A stretch of DNA of 64,000 nt from Bacteroidota bacterium (GTDB lineage Bacteria > Bacteroidota > Ignavibacteria > Kapaibacteriales > UBA2268): positions 57,241 through 121,240 of the forward strand of contig JARKQC010000014.1 of NCBI GenBank assembly GCA_029974985.1, given 5' to 3'. This document shows positions 35,485 through 45,051 of the stretch, in pieces (position 1 is the stretch's first letter; each line of letters starts with the position of its first letter). The notes beneath the pieces were generated by a model that saw nothing but the letters and a program-made list of their open reading frames with translations, made no database searches and was not told the DNA's origin. The translations under genes were made by a program, and so were the position numbers.

Positions 35485-36372
35485 TCAATAACCAAAGGAT
35501 TTTAGCCTAAACGAATCGTCTCTCCAATTTTGTCTAACTTTAACAAATAATTCAAGGTAAACATTTTTTTCGAGATGTTCTTCGATTTTTTTCCTTGAGC
35601 GTTCACCAATTTCTTTAATTAACTTTCCTTCAGAACCTATTATGATTCTTTTTTGTGTATCACGCTCAACAATTATCTCTGCATTTATATACCATTTACC
35701 AAATTCTCTTTCTTTAAATTCAAGTATTGAAACTTCTGTTGAATATGGTAATTCTTCTTTTGTAAGAAAAAATATAGTTTCTCTAATCATTTCGGAAACA
35801 AAAAATCTTTCATTTTGGGTAGATAAAATTTCTGAATCAAAATAAAAATCACTTATTGGTAATGATTTTGAAATCGTATTGATTAGTTCATCAATATTCA
35901 TATCTTTCAAAGCTGAAATAGGTACAATATCAGTAAATAAGTTTAATTTATTCAAATTATCAATTATTGGTAAAATTTCTTTTCTATCTTTTAATAAATC
36001 AACTTTATTTAATACTGCAATAACGGGCTTATTAGCAATTTTTACTAATTCAAGCATTTGCTCAGTAATGCCTTCCTTGTGATATTTTCCCATATCAATC
36101 AATGCAATAATTATGTCGGACTCGCTTATAGATTCATTAACATAATCCATCATAATTTTTTGCATAGTATATCTTGGATTCAAAACGCCCGGTGTATCAA
36201 GAAATATAATTTGAATATTATCTTTAGTATATATTCCTAATACTCTTTTTCGTGTTGTTTGAGGTTTTGGCGTAACAATTGATAATTTACTGCCGAGTAT
36301 AGAATTTAGCAATGTTGATTTACCTGAATTTGGTTTACCAACTATCGCAACATATCCCGATTTGGTTTGCAT
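35485..36372 (-). CDS. era: GTPase Era
   Basis: 295 residues. G domain: P-loop GKPNSGKST (G1), switch threonine region PQTTRKRVLG, DTPG (G3), NKVDLL (G4) and SALK (G5). The C-terminal KH domain (IIIGSEGKLIKEIGERSR) binds the 3' end of 16S rRNA during 30S assembly. It is the second gene after the DUF3098-like gene, 8 bases apart, in a minus-strand run continuing to nadK and lgt. Confidence 0.96.
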   Translation of the reverse strand: MQTKSGYVAIVGKPNSGKSTLLNSILGSKLSIVTPKPQTTRKRVLGIYTKDNIQIIFLDTPGVLNPRYTMQKIMMDYVNESISESDIIIALIDMGKYHKEGITEQMLELVKIANKPVIAVLNKVDLLKDRKEILPIIDNLNKLNLFTDIVPISALKDMNIDELINTISKSLPISDFYFDSEILSTQNERFFVSEMIRETIFFLTKEELPYSTEVSILEFKEREFGKWYINAEIIVERDTQKRIIIGSEGKLIKEIGERSRKKIEEHLEKNVYLELFVKVRQNWRDDSFRLKSFGY

Positions 36373-36380
36373 ACTATAAG

Positions 36381-36662
36381 CTACTCGCCAGATAAATTTT
36401 TATGAGAAAAATATTTAATTATTCCATAAGGTATAATTACGCAATAACCTATAACAAGTATAATTGGTGCTAAATCAACAGCAAAGAAATTATTCCACTT
36501 GCCATTGAGGGTGGCTGAAGTTTCGGTAATTCCTGTTGCCATTAATAAGTATCCAAGTAATATTGTGCCTATACCAATTAGTAAAATCAAATAATTTTGT
36601 TTTATTAAGGGAAAATTCCATTCAACCTTGGATTTTTCATTCTTTTTTTGAATTTTAGCCAT
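36381..36662 (-). CDS. DUF3098-like small membrane protein
   Basis: 93 residues with two membrane segments (NYLILLIGIGTILLGYLLMA and LAPIILVIGYCVIIPYGII) and a basic N-terminus. The N-Y-x-L...G-x-x-L-M-x-x-G pattern followed by A-P-x-x-x-x-x-G matches the small Bacteroidota DUF3098 family, often found beside ftsX or housekeeping genes. Function unknown. Confidence 0.7.
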   Translation of the reverse strand: MAKIQKKNEKSKVEWNFPLIKQNYLILLIGIGTILLGYLLMATGITETSATLNGKWNNFFAVDLAPIILVIGYCVIIPYGIIKYFSHKNLSGE

Positions 36663-36743
36663 TGTAATAAATTAATAATATAACATATTCAAAAGTAATA
36701 AATAAAAGTCAAATTTCATAGACGTTTTATATTAAAATAAATG

Positions 36744-37514
36744 CTAATCAATTCCATAAATCTTTACTGATGGAATTTCGGGCAATAATCTATGATAATA
36801 TAATAATTCGAGTGTTTGTTCAAAAGAATTTTTTATTTCATCATTCCATTGAGTAAGAATTTTGCCTTCACGGTGGTGATGTTCGATATTTGAGCTATCA
36901 TAATGATTAATATCAATTTCTTCTTCTAATCCATTGATTGCAAAACTTTCAGTAAGCTCAATAACATCAATGGGCTCTTCTTCATTACGTACAACCCATA
37001 AGCCAGCTATTAACGGTATCTCATAAGTTTCAAACCAATCCTCGCTTATATCTATAGAATGATATGAATGATTATGTTCATACAGAATTGCCGAATCATA
37101 ATTTTTTAAAATATCGGGCAATTTAAGTTCAGTTTTTTCAAATTTTGCTTCAATATCATATCTTTCTGAAAGCAAAATTTGAGCAATTTTTACCAAATAA
37201 ATTTCGGTGTCATTTACAGCAATTTTTTCAATATTTTTCAAACCTTGCTTAAAAAACATTGATGATTTTGATGAATAACCAACAAATGCCGCAATTTTTG
37301 TAGGTACAATTCTAAAATCTGCATTTTTTACACCAAGCCCATATCCAAGTGGACTTAATAAAGATAATGCACTTCTATTTGATAAAGTATGCTCTATACA
37401 AATTTTCTCACTTGTTTTAATTAATTCAAAATTTCTAATTTTACAAATATTTTCAATATTAGCAATTATATCTATAAAAGGAAAATTTGAGGGTATATAT
37501 ATTTTTTGTTTCAT
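36744..37514 (-). CDS. MqnA-like protein (periplasmic-binding fold)
   Basis: 256 residues with no signal peptide. The C-terminal half (LKNYDSAILYEHNHSYHS, DWFETYEIPLIAGLWVVRNE) corresponds to the D-x-A-L-x-I-G-D-x-A...W-x-x-x-T-G-L-P-F-V-F-A-x-W region of MqnA, the chorismate dehydratase of the futalosine menaquinone pathway. The middle (VPTKIAAFVGYSSKSSMFFK, IEKIAVNDTEIYLVKI) fits the S-x-x-S and substrate-loop regions. Key positions are altered (IGD replaced by YEH), so it may be a divergent MqnA or a relative with another ligand. It lies about 80 bases before the DUF3098-like gene. Confidence 0.5.
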   Translation of the reverse strand: MKQKIYIPSNFPFIDIIANIENICKIRNFELIKTSEKICIEHTLSNRSALSLLSPLGYGLGVKNADFRIVPTKIAAFVGYSSKSSMFFKQGLKNIEKIAVNDTEIYLVKIAQILLSERYDIEAKFEKTELKLPDILKNYDSAILYEHNHSYHSIDISEDWFETYEIPLIAGLWVVRNEEEPIDVIELTESFAINGLEEEIDINHYDSSNIEHHHREGKILTQWNDEIKNSFEQTLELLYYHRLLPEIPSVKIYGID

Positions 37515-37565
37515 TTTTTAATTTAAAATTAATTTAAAATACAAAAATATTATATCTTTGACTTT

Positions 37566-37607
37566 AAAAAAAATAAACCCCATATTTTTAAAAATAATAT
37601 AGGGTTT
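37566..37607 (-). terminator. Terminator closing the seven-gene envelope operon
   Basis: Arms AAACCCCATATT and AATATAGGGTTT (one mismatch) at 37575-37607. On the minus strand they are followed by a run of eight T. It lies 50 bases past the kinase stop and separates that gene from the MqnA-like gene. Confidence 0.8.
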
Positions 37608-37635
37608 AATAAAAATTATTATCAATAAATCAAAT

Positions 37636-37665
37636 TATTATATTATATTATATTATATTATATTA
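37636..37665. repeat. TATTA pentanucleotide microsatellite
   Basis: Six perfect TATTA units that run over the stop codon of the minus-strand kinase gene (stop at 37658-37660) and encode its last two isoleucines. Slippage would change the final residues. Confidence 0.85.
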
Positions 37666-39877
37666 TTTTATTTGATTTGAATATAATTGAAATAAGATTA
37701 CCATCTTTTTCTCCGAAGCTTTCAACTTTGAAACTTCCTCTTAATAATCTCATTGTAGAGTTTATTTTATGCAATTTTAGTATTACATCATTTTTATCAA
37801 ATTTTAAAATATCTATAATATTGTCATTATTTGATTTATAAGTATTGATTAATTCAAAGACGGTTTTATTACCTGAACTTAATATTTGAAGCTCTACAGC
37901 GCCTTCATAAGGATTTACTTCAACATTTATATCATAAGAAATCTTATCAACACCTTCGGATAATAAAGAAATCGAATCATCAATTAAAAGGCCAACTTCC
38001 TCTTTCGTACCTAAAATATTCGAAACAATATTATCATTTTCAAAATTAAATTCAGTTTCGATTAATTTAGTAGTTTCTAATTTTTTGAAATTATCAATAG
38101 AATTATTTATGATTTTGCCAAGTTGAATATTATGAATAATCAGATTACTTGAATCAACTTCATTTAATTTAGCGGCTTCATCAATATCAGTAACATAAGT
38201 AAATAGCTCTTCACTACTTGTAGCGGCTAAATCAACATACATATCAAGTTCTTCTTCATTATCATACACCTTAGTTTGTAATAATTGAAGGTAACCCAAA
38301 ATACCCGTTAGTGAGTTACGAAGTTGGTGAGACATTTCTTTCATAAAATATGATTTTGAATAATTTGCTTCGCGAGAAATTATTTCTGTAGCCTCGATTT
38401 GTTTACTTCTTAATTTTGCATCAGCTTCGGCTTGTTTCTCTAAAGTAACGTCCCGTCCAATACAATATATGAGAGCGTCCTCATTTGAGTAAGTAAAGCT
38501 CCAATCCACCCAAATATGCGTGCCATCAGCTTTAACCATTTCAATATCAAATTTTTCTATATGGTCTTCTTTGCTCTCATTATAGCTATTTTTCAATCTA
38601 TTAATAATCTGATTATCTAAAAGATTAAATCCAAATTCTTTACCTTGAATATCTTCAGGTAAATATCCCAATACAGCAAGCGACGCGGGATTCATACTTT
38701 TCCATACCAAATCTTTATCCAAAATTGCAATAATATCGTTAGAAGTATCTACTATTCTTCTTTGCGACCTTGTCATTTTATCTGCTAAATCGAGTGCTTT
38801 TGCTTTATTTGTCATTTGTGTTAAAACAAATCCAAAAAATGCAAAACTTAGAATTAACGATACAATTAAAGATAAATTTGGCAATAATTGCTGATACTTA
38901 CCACCATAATCTGGGATTGTATAAAATACTAATTTTAATTCTTTATCGGCAATTTTAATTATAGCATTTTGAGTTATTTTAGGTGTATATGTTTTTAATA
39001 CCTCATAATTTTTTGATTTAAAAATAGAATATTCTTGACCATTATTATGAGTATCAAAAATTTCAAAAATAAATGATGTATCCGATGGCATTGCTGTATT
39101 TTGAATATCATCTTTACCAGATAAGGCTTCTGCAATAAACTTATTAAAATCTATTTCAAGGCTTAATACTGCTTGAAAATTCTCTTTTCTTTCTACTTCT
39201 GTATCTCTTTTTGAATCTCTTTTATAAATTGGATAAAATATATAATAGCCAAGCGTATCTGGTTCTCTAACATTGTAAACTTCCGTTGCAGTCATCATAT
39301 TATTAATTTTTGCTTTATTGATTGCTTCTAAAGCTATTGGATCAACAGCTAAATCAATACCAGACCTATGTAAGTTTGTAAATTCTGGCACAATATTTAC
39401 AAGAGGGAAATAAATTGGTCTTTGGCTTTCTACTTTTAATTTATAATCATAATATCCTAAATTTCTAGCATTAATTATAAACTGTCCAATATCAGAATGG
39501 TAAACTTGTGGTGCATAAGCAACGCTTAATATAGATGGATAATTTGTCGTAGGTATCGTGGCATAAAGCTCAAAATAATCTTTGACAACCTCTACTAACA
39601 AATCATACAAACCGCTCATTGTTACAATTACCTCGATTTGCTTAGAGTAGTGCGCAGTTAAGCGATTTGTAACAGATGAAACAGATTTATCAAATTCATT
39701 TTTGAGATTTGATTCAATATTAGATGCAATAAAATGCCGAACAAAAAAACTTGCTATAATAAAAATAATTAAAATAATATAAGCTGGATATGTTTTTTTA
39801 AAAGCAAGAACATTTCCTTTCTTTTTTGTCGTTTGTTTTAAAATAAGTTCGTAAGAATCTTGATTATTATTATTCAT
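37658..39877 (-). CDS. CHASE-PAS histidine kinase-like protein with degenerate ATPase domain
   Basis: 739 residues. An N-terminal membrane segment (about 30-50), an extracytoplasmic CHASE-like domain (about 60-320; YPSILSVAYAPQVYHSDI, GYYIFYPIYKRDS), a second membrane segment (LIVSLILSFAFFGFVLTQM), PAS with PAC tail (about 370-490), then a DHp helix pair with H517 in MSHQLRNSLTGILGYL. The final region has the length of an ATPase domain and ends in the usual GSFKVESFGEKDGN strands. However, the N box, D-x-G-x-G and G-x-G-L-G motifs are all missing. It keeps the acceptor histidine but probably cannot bind ATP. The neighbouring single-domain receiver is the likely partner. Last gene of the envelope operon. 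Confidence 0.82.
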   Translation of the reverse strand: MNNNNQDSYELILKQTTKKKGNVLAFKKTYPAYIILIIFIIASFFVRHFIASNIESNLKNEFDKSVSSVTNRLTAHYSKQIEVIVTMSGLYDLLVEVVKDYFELYATIPTTNYPSILSVAYAPQVYHSDIGQFIINARNLGYYDYKLKVESQRPIYFPLVNIVPEFTNLHRSGIDLAVDPIALEAINKAKINNMMTATEVYNVREPDTLGYYIFYPIYKRDSKRDTEVERKENFQAVLSLEIDFNKFIAEALSGKDDIQNTAMPSDTSFIFEIFDTHNNGQEYSIFKSKNYEVLKTYTPKITQNAIIKIADKELKLVFYTIPDYGGKYQQLLPNLSLIVSLILSFAFFGFVLTQMTNKAKALDLADKMTRSQRRIVDTSNDIIAILDKDLVWKSMNPASLAVLGYLPEDIQGKEFGFNLLDNQIINRLKNSYNESKEDHIEKFDIEMVKADGTHIWVDWSFTYSNEDALIYCIGRDVTLEKQAEADAKLRSKQIEATEIISREANYSKSYFMKEMSHQLRNSLTGILGYLQLLQTKVYDNEEELDMYVDLAATSSEELFTYVTDIDEAAKLNEVDSSNLIIHNIQLGKIINNSIDNFKKLETTKLIETEFNFENDNIVSNILGTKEEVGLLIDDSISLLSEGVDKISYDINVEVNPYEGAVELQILSSGNKTVFELINTYKSNNDNIIDILKFDKNDVILKLHKINSTMRLLRGSFKVESFGEKDGNLISIIFKSNKII

Positions 39878-39908
39878 TTCTTTTACTAACCGTTATATTT
39901 TATTATAA

Positions 39909-40277
39909 TTATTTTACAAATTTACTTATATCGCTAACAAATGTCGCAACATTAATTGGTTTTGTCATAAAATGGTTAAAGCCACCAGATAAACACATAT
40001 CTTTATCAACATCACTTGCAAATCCGGTGATAGCAATTACTGGAACTTTATCAAATCCTTCGATACTGCGAATAATTTTAATTGCATCAGAACCATTAAT
40101 ATCAGGCAATAATATATCAAGTAAAATAAGCGATGGTTTATTTTCTTTTAACCAATTAATACCATCACTTGCATTGTCAAATGCATGAACTTCATAAGAA
40201 CTTTTTTGCAACAGTGTAGAGAATAATTTTCGAATAGGCAAATTATCCTCAATTATACATATTATTTTTTCTGACAT
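39909..40277 (-). CDS. Single-domain CheY-like response regulator
   Basis: 122 residues, one receiver domain: acidic pair in CIIEDNLP, phospho-acceptor aspartate in LILLDILLPDINGSDA (about residue 54), threonine in AITGFAS, and the lysine in MTKPINV. No output domain. It lies between the OmpA barrel gene (20 bases) and the CHASE-PAS pseudokinase gene (31 bases), so it is probably the phosphate partner of that protein. Confidence 0.93.
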   Translation of the reverse strand: MSEKIICIIEDNLPIRKLFSTLLQKSSYEVHAFDNASDGINWLKENKPSLILLDILLPDINGSDAIKIIRSIEGFDKVPVIAITGFASDVDKDMCLSGGFNHFMTKPINVATFVSDISKFVK

Positions 40278-40297
40278 TTTAATTATCCTCTTAATTA

Positions 40298-41770
40298 TTA
40301 TTCAATTGTAATCTCGACACGACGATTTTTATAACGACCTTCTTCTGTATCGTTTGGAGCTACTGCAAAAAGTGTACCTTTCCAGCTGGCGATAATTCTT
40401 CCTTGTGGTATGCCAAGTGATAGTAAATATTTCTCAACATTCTTTGCTCGTTGCCTTGCCCTCAATGTATTTTTTTCCAATGAAGGGCTCATATCTGAAT
40501 GCCCTACAACAAGTACTCTCGAACCTGGATTTTTCTTTAAGTACTCTGCTACTTTATTAAGATAACTTTTCATATCTTCAGTTAAAGAAATACTTTCTGT
40601 TTTAGGAAAAGAAAATCTTTCCATTACCCCTTTTCTTGCTTCAATATTAGTACGTTTTTCAACAACAATGCTTGGGGACGTACTTTCTTTTTGTGGTTTT
40701 TGGGGAATTTCAGCAACTATACTTTTACTTGTATCAAGATTATTTTTATTTGATGTACTTGCTTCAGCTAATACCACTTCTTCTGGGCTTGTTTTTTCAA
40801 TAGGAATATAGTTAATATAACTTGCAATAAAATCTTCTGATTGATTAAGTGCTACATCAAACGATATTTTCTCTCTTGTGTTTACTTGTGCTAAATATTG
40901 TGGTGGTGGCACATAAGTTGGATCGAAATACAAAGTATCAACTACAATTTGGTCTGCACCGAGCTTAACTTGGAAGCCAAATTTTGCAACCATTGAAAGC
41001 CAATTTGAAGAGTTATCATTAATCATACTACTTCTAAGCTGCAACTCAGCGAATGGGGTAACAAATGCTCTTGATTTACGAGAAATATCTGCTATCATAA
41101 AATCAAAACCAAATCCAATATTCAATCCATAGCCAAAAGCAATATTATTGAAATCTATATAATTAGATTCATAAATATCGCCACCATTAACAAACCTTTT
41201 TATTAACTTATTTTTCTTATCAGCAGCTCGTGCTATTTCTAAATTTAATCCGCTATATAAATGCAAGCCTTCGATAGGTAAATTATATCTAACAGTAGGA
41301 GATATTGTAATTTGATTCAACACTGATTGAACTTCGTAATTTGTCTGCAAACTGTCATTAATAGGGATTGTTTGACTTTCAAAATTTCTCAAATCATAAA
41401 AGTTTAATTTTAATTGATAGCCCCAATTCTCACCTTTTGGATTATATTCAAATATTCCACCAAAAAAGTATCCTTTACCAGAGCCAGAATTGTAATTTAT
41501 TATTCTATTAAAAGGATTATTCAACTCGCCGGGGATTGAGTAAACATTCAAATCTCCAAAATAATCTAATAAATTAATTCCACCATATACGCCATACCAA
41601 AAATCACCATATTGGCGGTTGAGAACTAAAGTATCTCCATTTGAATCAAATACAATAGATTGTATTTCGCCCAAAGGTGCTTGCGAATAGGATATTCCAT
41701 AAAATGAAAAAAATACTATTAAGTATTTAAAAATAAAATTTACTTTATGTTGCGTTTTTATAATAATCAT
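40298..41770 (-). CDS. OmpA-family outer-membrane barrel protein
   Basis: 490 residues. Signal peptide region (IFKYLIVFFSFYGISYSQ), an N-terminal barrel-like half (about 45-280) of alternating strands (FWYGVYGGINLLDYFGDL, KGYFFGGIFEYNPKG, TISPTVRYNLPIEG), a linker with many Glu/Ser, and a C-terminal OmpA domain (ILVVGHSDMSPSLEKNTLRA is the core, with NRRVEITIE at the end). It should tie the outer membrane to peptidoglycan. Its start touches the WD40 gene stop, showing tight coupling within the envelope operon. Confidence 0.88.
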   Translation of the reverse strand: MIIIKTQHKVNFIFKYLIVFFSFYGISYSQAPLGEIQSIVFDSNGDTLVLNRQYGDFWYGVYGGINLLDYFGDLNVYSIPGELNNPFNRIINYNSGSGKGYFFGGIFEYNPKGENWGYQLKLNFYDLRNFESQTIPINDSLQTNYEVQSVLNQITISPTVRYNLPIEGLHLYSGLNLEIARAADKKNKLIKRFVNGGDIYESNYIDFNNIAFGYGLNIGFGFDFMIADISRKSRAFVTPFAELQLRSSMINDNSSNWLSMVAKFGFQVKLGADQIVVDTLYFDPTYVPPPQYLAQVNTREKISFDVALNQSEDFIASYINYIPIEKTSPEEVVLAEASTSNKNNLDTSKSIVAEIPQKPQKESTSPSIVVEKRTNIEARKGVMERFSFPKTESISLTEDMKSYLNKVAEYLKKNPGSRVLVVGHSDMSPSLEKNTLRARQRAKNVEKYLLSLGIPQGRIIASWKGTLFAVAPNDTEEGRYKNRRVEITIE

Positions 41771-43672
41771 TTACTTATTAATCATTAATATTGATTTAAA
41801 AATAAATCTTTTATTTGTAATAGTCAAATTATAAATTCCAGTTGTTAAATTTTTAGTGCTTAAATCAAAATTATAATCACCAGATTTAAGATATGATAGA
41901 TTTTTTCTCATTATTATTTTAGAGTCTATATCTCTAATAATAAGTTCGTAATTATCATCTTCAAGAATGCCAACTTTTATATTTATATAATCATTTGCTG
42001 GATTTGGACTAATATCTATTTTGGGCTCAATATCCATTAATACTAAATTTCTTTCTGAATCTCCTATGCAATCATCAATTATTGTAATTGAGCCATCTTC
42101 GGTTAATATCTCGAGATTTCCCTCACTTTCAACATTTAAAATTCGAATTGCACCATATTTTTCAGCACCTAATAAGGTTAAAGCATCTATCAATAATATC
42201 GTATCTTTCTCGGGATAAAATTTTGCAGAAAATTCCAAAGTATCTAATTTACGATTTGGTTTAATATCAAAATCGGGTAAATCTACTAATAAAACAGGAA
42301 ATTCAATACTTAATTTTATATCATATTCATCTTTATCAAAAATTACTTCTGATTTATTATAATTTGATAATACGGGTATTTGAAATTTATCATTTAATTT
42401 TGCAACTAAATGAGGAATATATATAGAAAATTTTCTTTTTAATGATGATTGAACTGAATCGAGCATCTCATCATAAGTAAAATTTCGCCATACTTTAAAA
42501 TCATTACCGCGACCCGAGCTTATTATATATTTTGAATCGGGCGAATAATCAACCGATAATATTGGGCTGTTATGATTAATAACAACGCTACTAAATTCTT
42601 TTAAATTAATTGCATTGTATTGCCGAAATGTATTATCTAAACTGCCAGAAATCATTAAATTTCCGTCTGGTGAAAAACGTACCGAACGAATATGACTATT
42701 ATGAGATTCGTAATTTGCTAATTCTACGCCCGTTTCGATGCTCCATACTCTTGCTTTTCTATCTGTACCACCCGATAATATTCTCTTATTATCAGGGCTG
42801 ATATCAATAGACCAAATTACACTATTTATATGGTTATCATCTCCGTGTGCTTTAATACCAACTAATAAATCACCAGAATTAAAATCATAGCACTCTATAT
42901 AACCGTTATATCCAGCGAAACAAATTAATTTTGCATCTTTGCTAAATCGAACTGAATATAAAACTTTTTCGTAAATTGATTTAAAAGTCCGTATCAGTTC
43001 GCCATTTTTATTCAATACATAAACAATAGAGTCAGAAGTTGTTACAGCGATCATTCCACCATTTAATTCTGTACAATCTACTCCGAGACTAACACTATTT
43101 AAACCAATTGCTTTTTCAATAGGATTTGCTTTTGAAAAATTAATTATTGTAAGAATTGTATCAACGGCTACGGCAGTTATACTATCATTCATTGGAGATG
43201 AGAAATTTACTTTCCCATAATTGGATAAATTCACTTGTTTTGACAGTATTCGCTTATTAAAATCCCATAATTTTACATATCTATCCGCGGCAGAAGTTAC
43301 AATATATTTTCCCGATGGAGTGAAAATTCCCGAGCGAACTTCTGCTATTGAAACAGCTTCCTCGTGCCAATAAAGTTGTGGTTGCTCGTAATTTATACTT
43401 TCTATTTTGAAATAAATATTACTCGATTTTGTTAAAGGTACAAACCAATCAAACTCTTCTAATTTATAATTTTCGACTAATAATTCCCAATCATCGTTAT
43501 CAAAGCGATAATATAAATTTACGGGATAACCAAGTGGATTATTTATTAAAATATTGATTGGGGCGCCCGGTGTTACTAAATCTTTCGATGTAGGATATAA
43601 AATAGAAACATCTTTTGCAAAGATGCTAATTGAAAAAAGAAAAAAAAATATAATCAAAAATGATTTACGCAA
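41771..43672 (-). CDS. WD40-repeat exported protein with T9SS sorting domain
   Basis: 633 residues with a TTG start. Signal peptide (MRKSFLIIFFFLFSISIFA), a short Ig-like part, then several WD40 repeats (about 95-400; SGKYIVTSAADRYVKLWDFN, DNKRILSGGTDRKARVWSIE, DGNLMISGSLDNTFRQYN), giving a propeller. A beta domain follows, and the end (DISPNPANDYINIKVG, LTTGIYNLTIT, FIFKSILMINK) is a type A T9SS sorting signal. It is therefore exported across the outer membrane. The propeller suggests protein or glycan binding. A related architecture is encoded at 49982. Confidence 0.88.
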   Translation of the reverse strand: MRKSFLIIFFFLFSISIFAKDVSILYPTSKDLVTPGAPINILINNPLGYPVNLYYRFDNDDWELLVENYKLEEFDWFVPLTKSSNIYFKIESINYEQPQLYWHEEAVSIAEVRSGIFTPSGKYIVTSAADRYVKLWDFNKRILSKQVNLSNYGKVNFSSPMNDSITAVAVDTILTIINFSKANPIEKAIGLNSVSLGVDCTELNGGMIAVTTSDSIVYVLNKNGELIRTFKSIYEKVLYSVRFSKDAKLICFAGYNGYIECYDFNSGDLLVGIKAHGDDNHINSVIWSIDISPDNKRILSGGTDRKARVWSIETGVELANYESHNSHIRSVRFSPDGNLMISGSLDNTFRQYNAINLKEFSSVVINHNSPILSVDYSPDSKYIISSGRGNDFKVWRNFTYDEMLDSVQSSLKRKFSIYIPHLVAKLNDKFQIPVLSNYNKSEVIFDKDEYDIKLSIEFPVLLVDLPDFDIKPNRKLDTLEFSAKFYPEKDTILLIDALTLLGAEKYGAIRILNVESEGNLEILTEDGSITIIDDCIGDSERNLVLMDIEPKIDISPNPANDYINIKVGILEDDNYELIIRDIDSKIIMRKNLSYLKSGDYNFDLSTKNLTTGIYNLTITNKRFIFKSILMINK

Positions 43673-43707
43673 CTTAGTAACTTCTTATTTTTTAATTTTA
43701 ATTATTA

Positions 43708-45036
43708 TCAACGAACTAATTGTACTTTTACTACAGCGCGTGATACCTCAACTGTTGGGTCTAATATTGGATAAGCTGTAATTATTACATTATATAGTCC
43801 TTGCGATGCTAATTCTGGCGCCACAAATCTTGTTGTATGAACGCCTTTATTTATTTTTATTTTATCGAGTTCGATACCGTTTTCATCTTTTAATTTTTTT
43901 ATCTCTTTTCCGAGTAAGTCATTTGCATAAGCTGTGATATAACAATCATCATCAATTTTATACTCAATTGTAGTTTCGTCTCTAAATGGGTTTTCTAATG
44001 CGCGTGCCTCGACAATTACCGCTCTTGGTGCGGGAATTTTTGCCGAATCTAAAAATACATCACTTATCAAACCATTGGTATCCTTAACACTTGCATATAG
44101 AGAATAAATATAGTTACCGCCTCTAAATTCTATCTGATCGGGGAACTCACCATACTGAACAACCTCATCATATTTTCCTAAAGCTTTAAATGCAGGGTTA
44201 TGCTTTTCGCCGTCGCGCCAAGTTCCAAGCAACTGATCATCAAACTTTATACTACTCGCACCGGGTATTTCCATTGTACGATATACAGAATATCCAACAA
44301 TATCATATTCATTCTTTACTTTCCAATCATATTCCGAATTTTTCTGTCCAATATATGCAGCACTAAAAAAGACGGGACCCACTTCTCTACTTGTTGTATC
44401 ATCTATAAATACATAGGTAATAGAAGTGCTGTCCTCCATTGAGACATTATCATCGCTTAAATAATACTTTAACTCGTTATTTATCAAGGAATCGTTTTCT
44501 AATTTGAATGCACAGGCTTGATACCAAGTATATGGGCGTAGCCAACGCATTTTATAATATGGTAAATCATTATTTTTCGATTGGACGCGATATGTACCGA
44601 GTAATAAAGTTTTATTTAAAGATACTGAATCGCAATCTTCGTAATTTTCGGGTCCTAATATTGTTATACTCAAACGATTATTATATATTTGATAGTCTGT
44701 GCGATAACCACGTGTCGGAATATCTGATTCACCTATTTCTATATCTTGTTTTAGCTCAGATTTCATTGAATAAATTTGAAAATCTTTAGGGCTTATTGTA
44801 AAATTTGTTGTATCATCAAATCCTAATGAAAATGAGCCGTTTGCAAATTTTAACCATTTATCTGATTTTCTTTCGATTAAAATATCAAATTCGAGGGTTT
44901 GATTATCTATTAAATGGGAATTGGCTATTTTAATAAATGCTAAAGTATCTATCAAAATATCTGACTTAGCTTGATAAGTAAATAGAAGTCCGAATGTTAT
45001 AAAAAACAATATTTGTATGTATATTTTTTTTTTCAT
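43708..45036 (-). CDS. Exported multidomain surface protein with sorting-like C-terminus
   Basis: 442 residues. Signal peptide (MKKKIYIQILFFITFGLLFTYQA). A first beta domain (about 30-170; TLEFDILIERKSDKWLKFAN, GSFSLGFDDTTNF) has a cohesin-like look. A fibronectin III-like part (about 215-335; YDWKVKNEYDIVGYSVYRT) follows, then a C-terminal FlgD/sorting-like domain (ENPFRDETTIEYKIDDDCYI, GVHTTRFVAPELASQGLYNV). It lies 15 bases downstream of the 45052 gene and 35 bases upstream of the WD40 gene, so it belongs to the same transcript. Function unknown. Confidence 0.75.
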   Translation of the reverse strand: MKKKIYIQILFFITFGLLFTYQAKSDILIDTLAFIKIANSHLIDNQTLEFDILIERKSDKWLKFANGSFSLGFDDTTNFTISPKDFQIYSMKSELKQDIEIGESDIPTRGYRTDYQIYNNRLSITILGPENYEDCDSVSLNKTLLLGTYRVQSKNNDLPYYKMRWLRPYTWYQACAFKLENDSLINNELKYYLSDDNVSMEDSTSITYVFIDDTTSREVGPVFFSAAYIGQKNSEYDWKVKNEYDIVGYSVYRTMEIPGASSIKFDDQLLGTWRDGEKHNPAFKALGKYDEVVQYGEFPDQIEFRGGNYIYSLYASVKDTNGLISDVFLDSAKIPAPRAVIVEARALENPFRDETTIEYKIDDDCYITAYANDLLGKEIKKLKDENGIELDKIKINKGVHTTRFVAPELASQGLYNVIITAYPILDPTVEVSRAVVKVQLVR

Positions 45037-45051
45037 TTAATAGTATTGTAT

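Noticed and set aside
37636..37665. TATTA repeats as an origin or array
   Set aside because: Simple microsatellite without DnaA boxes or nearby replication genes.
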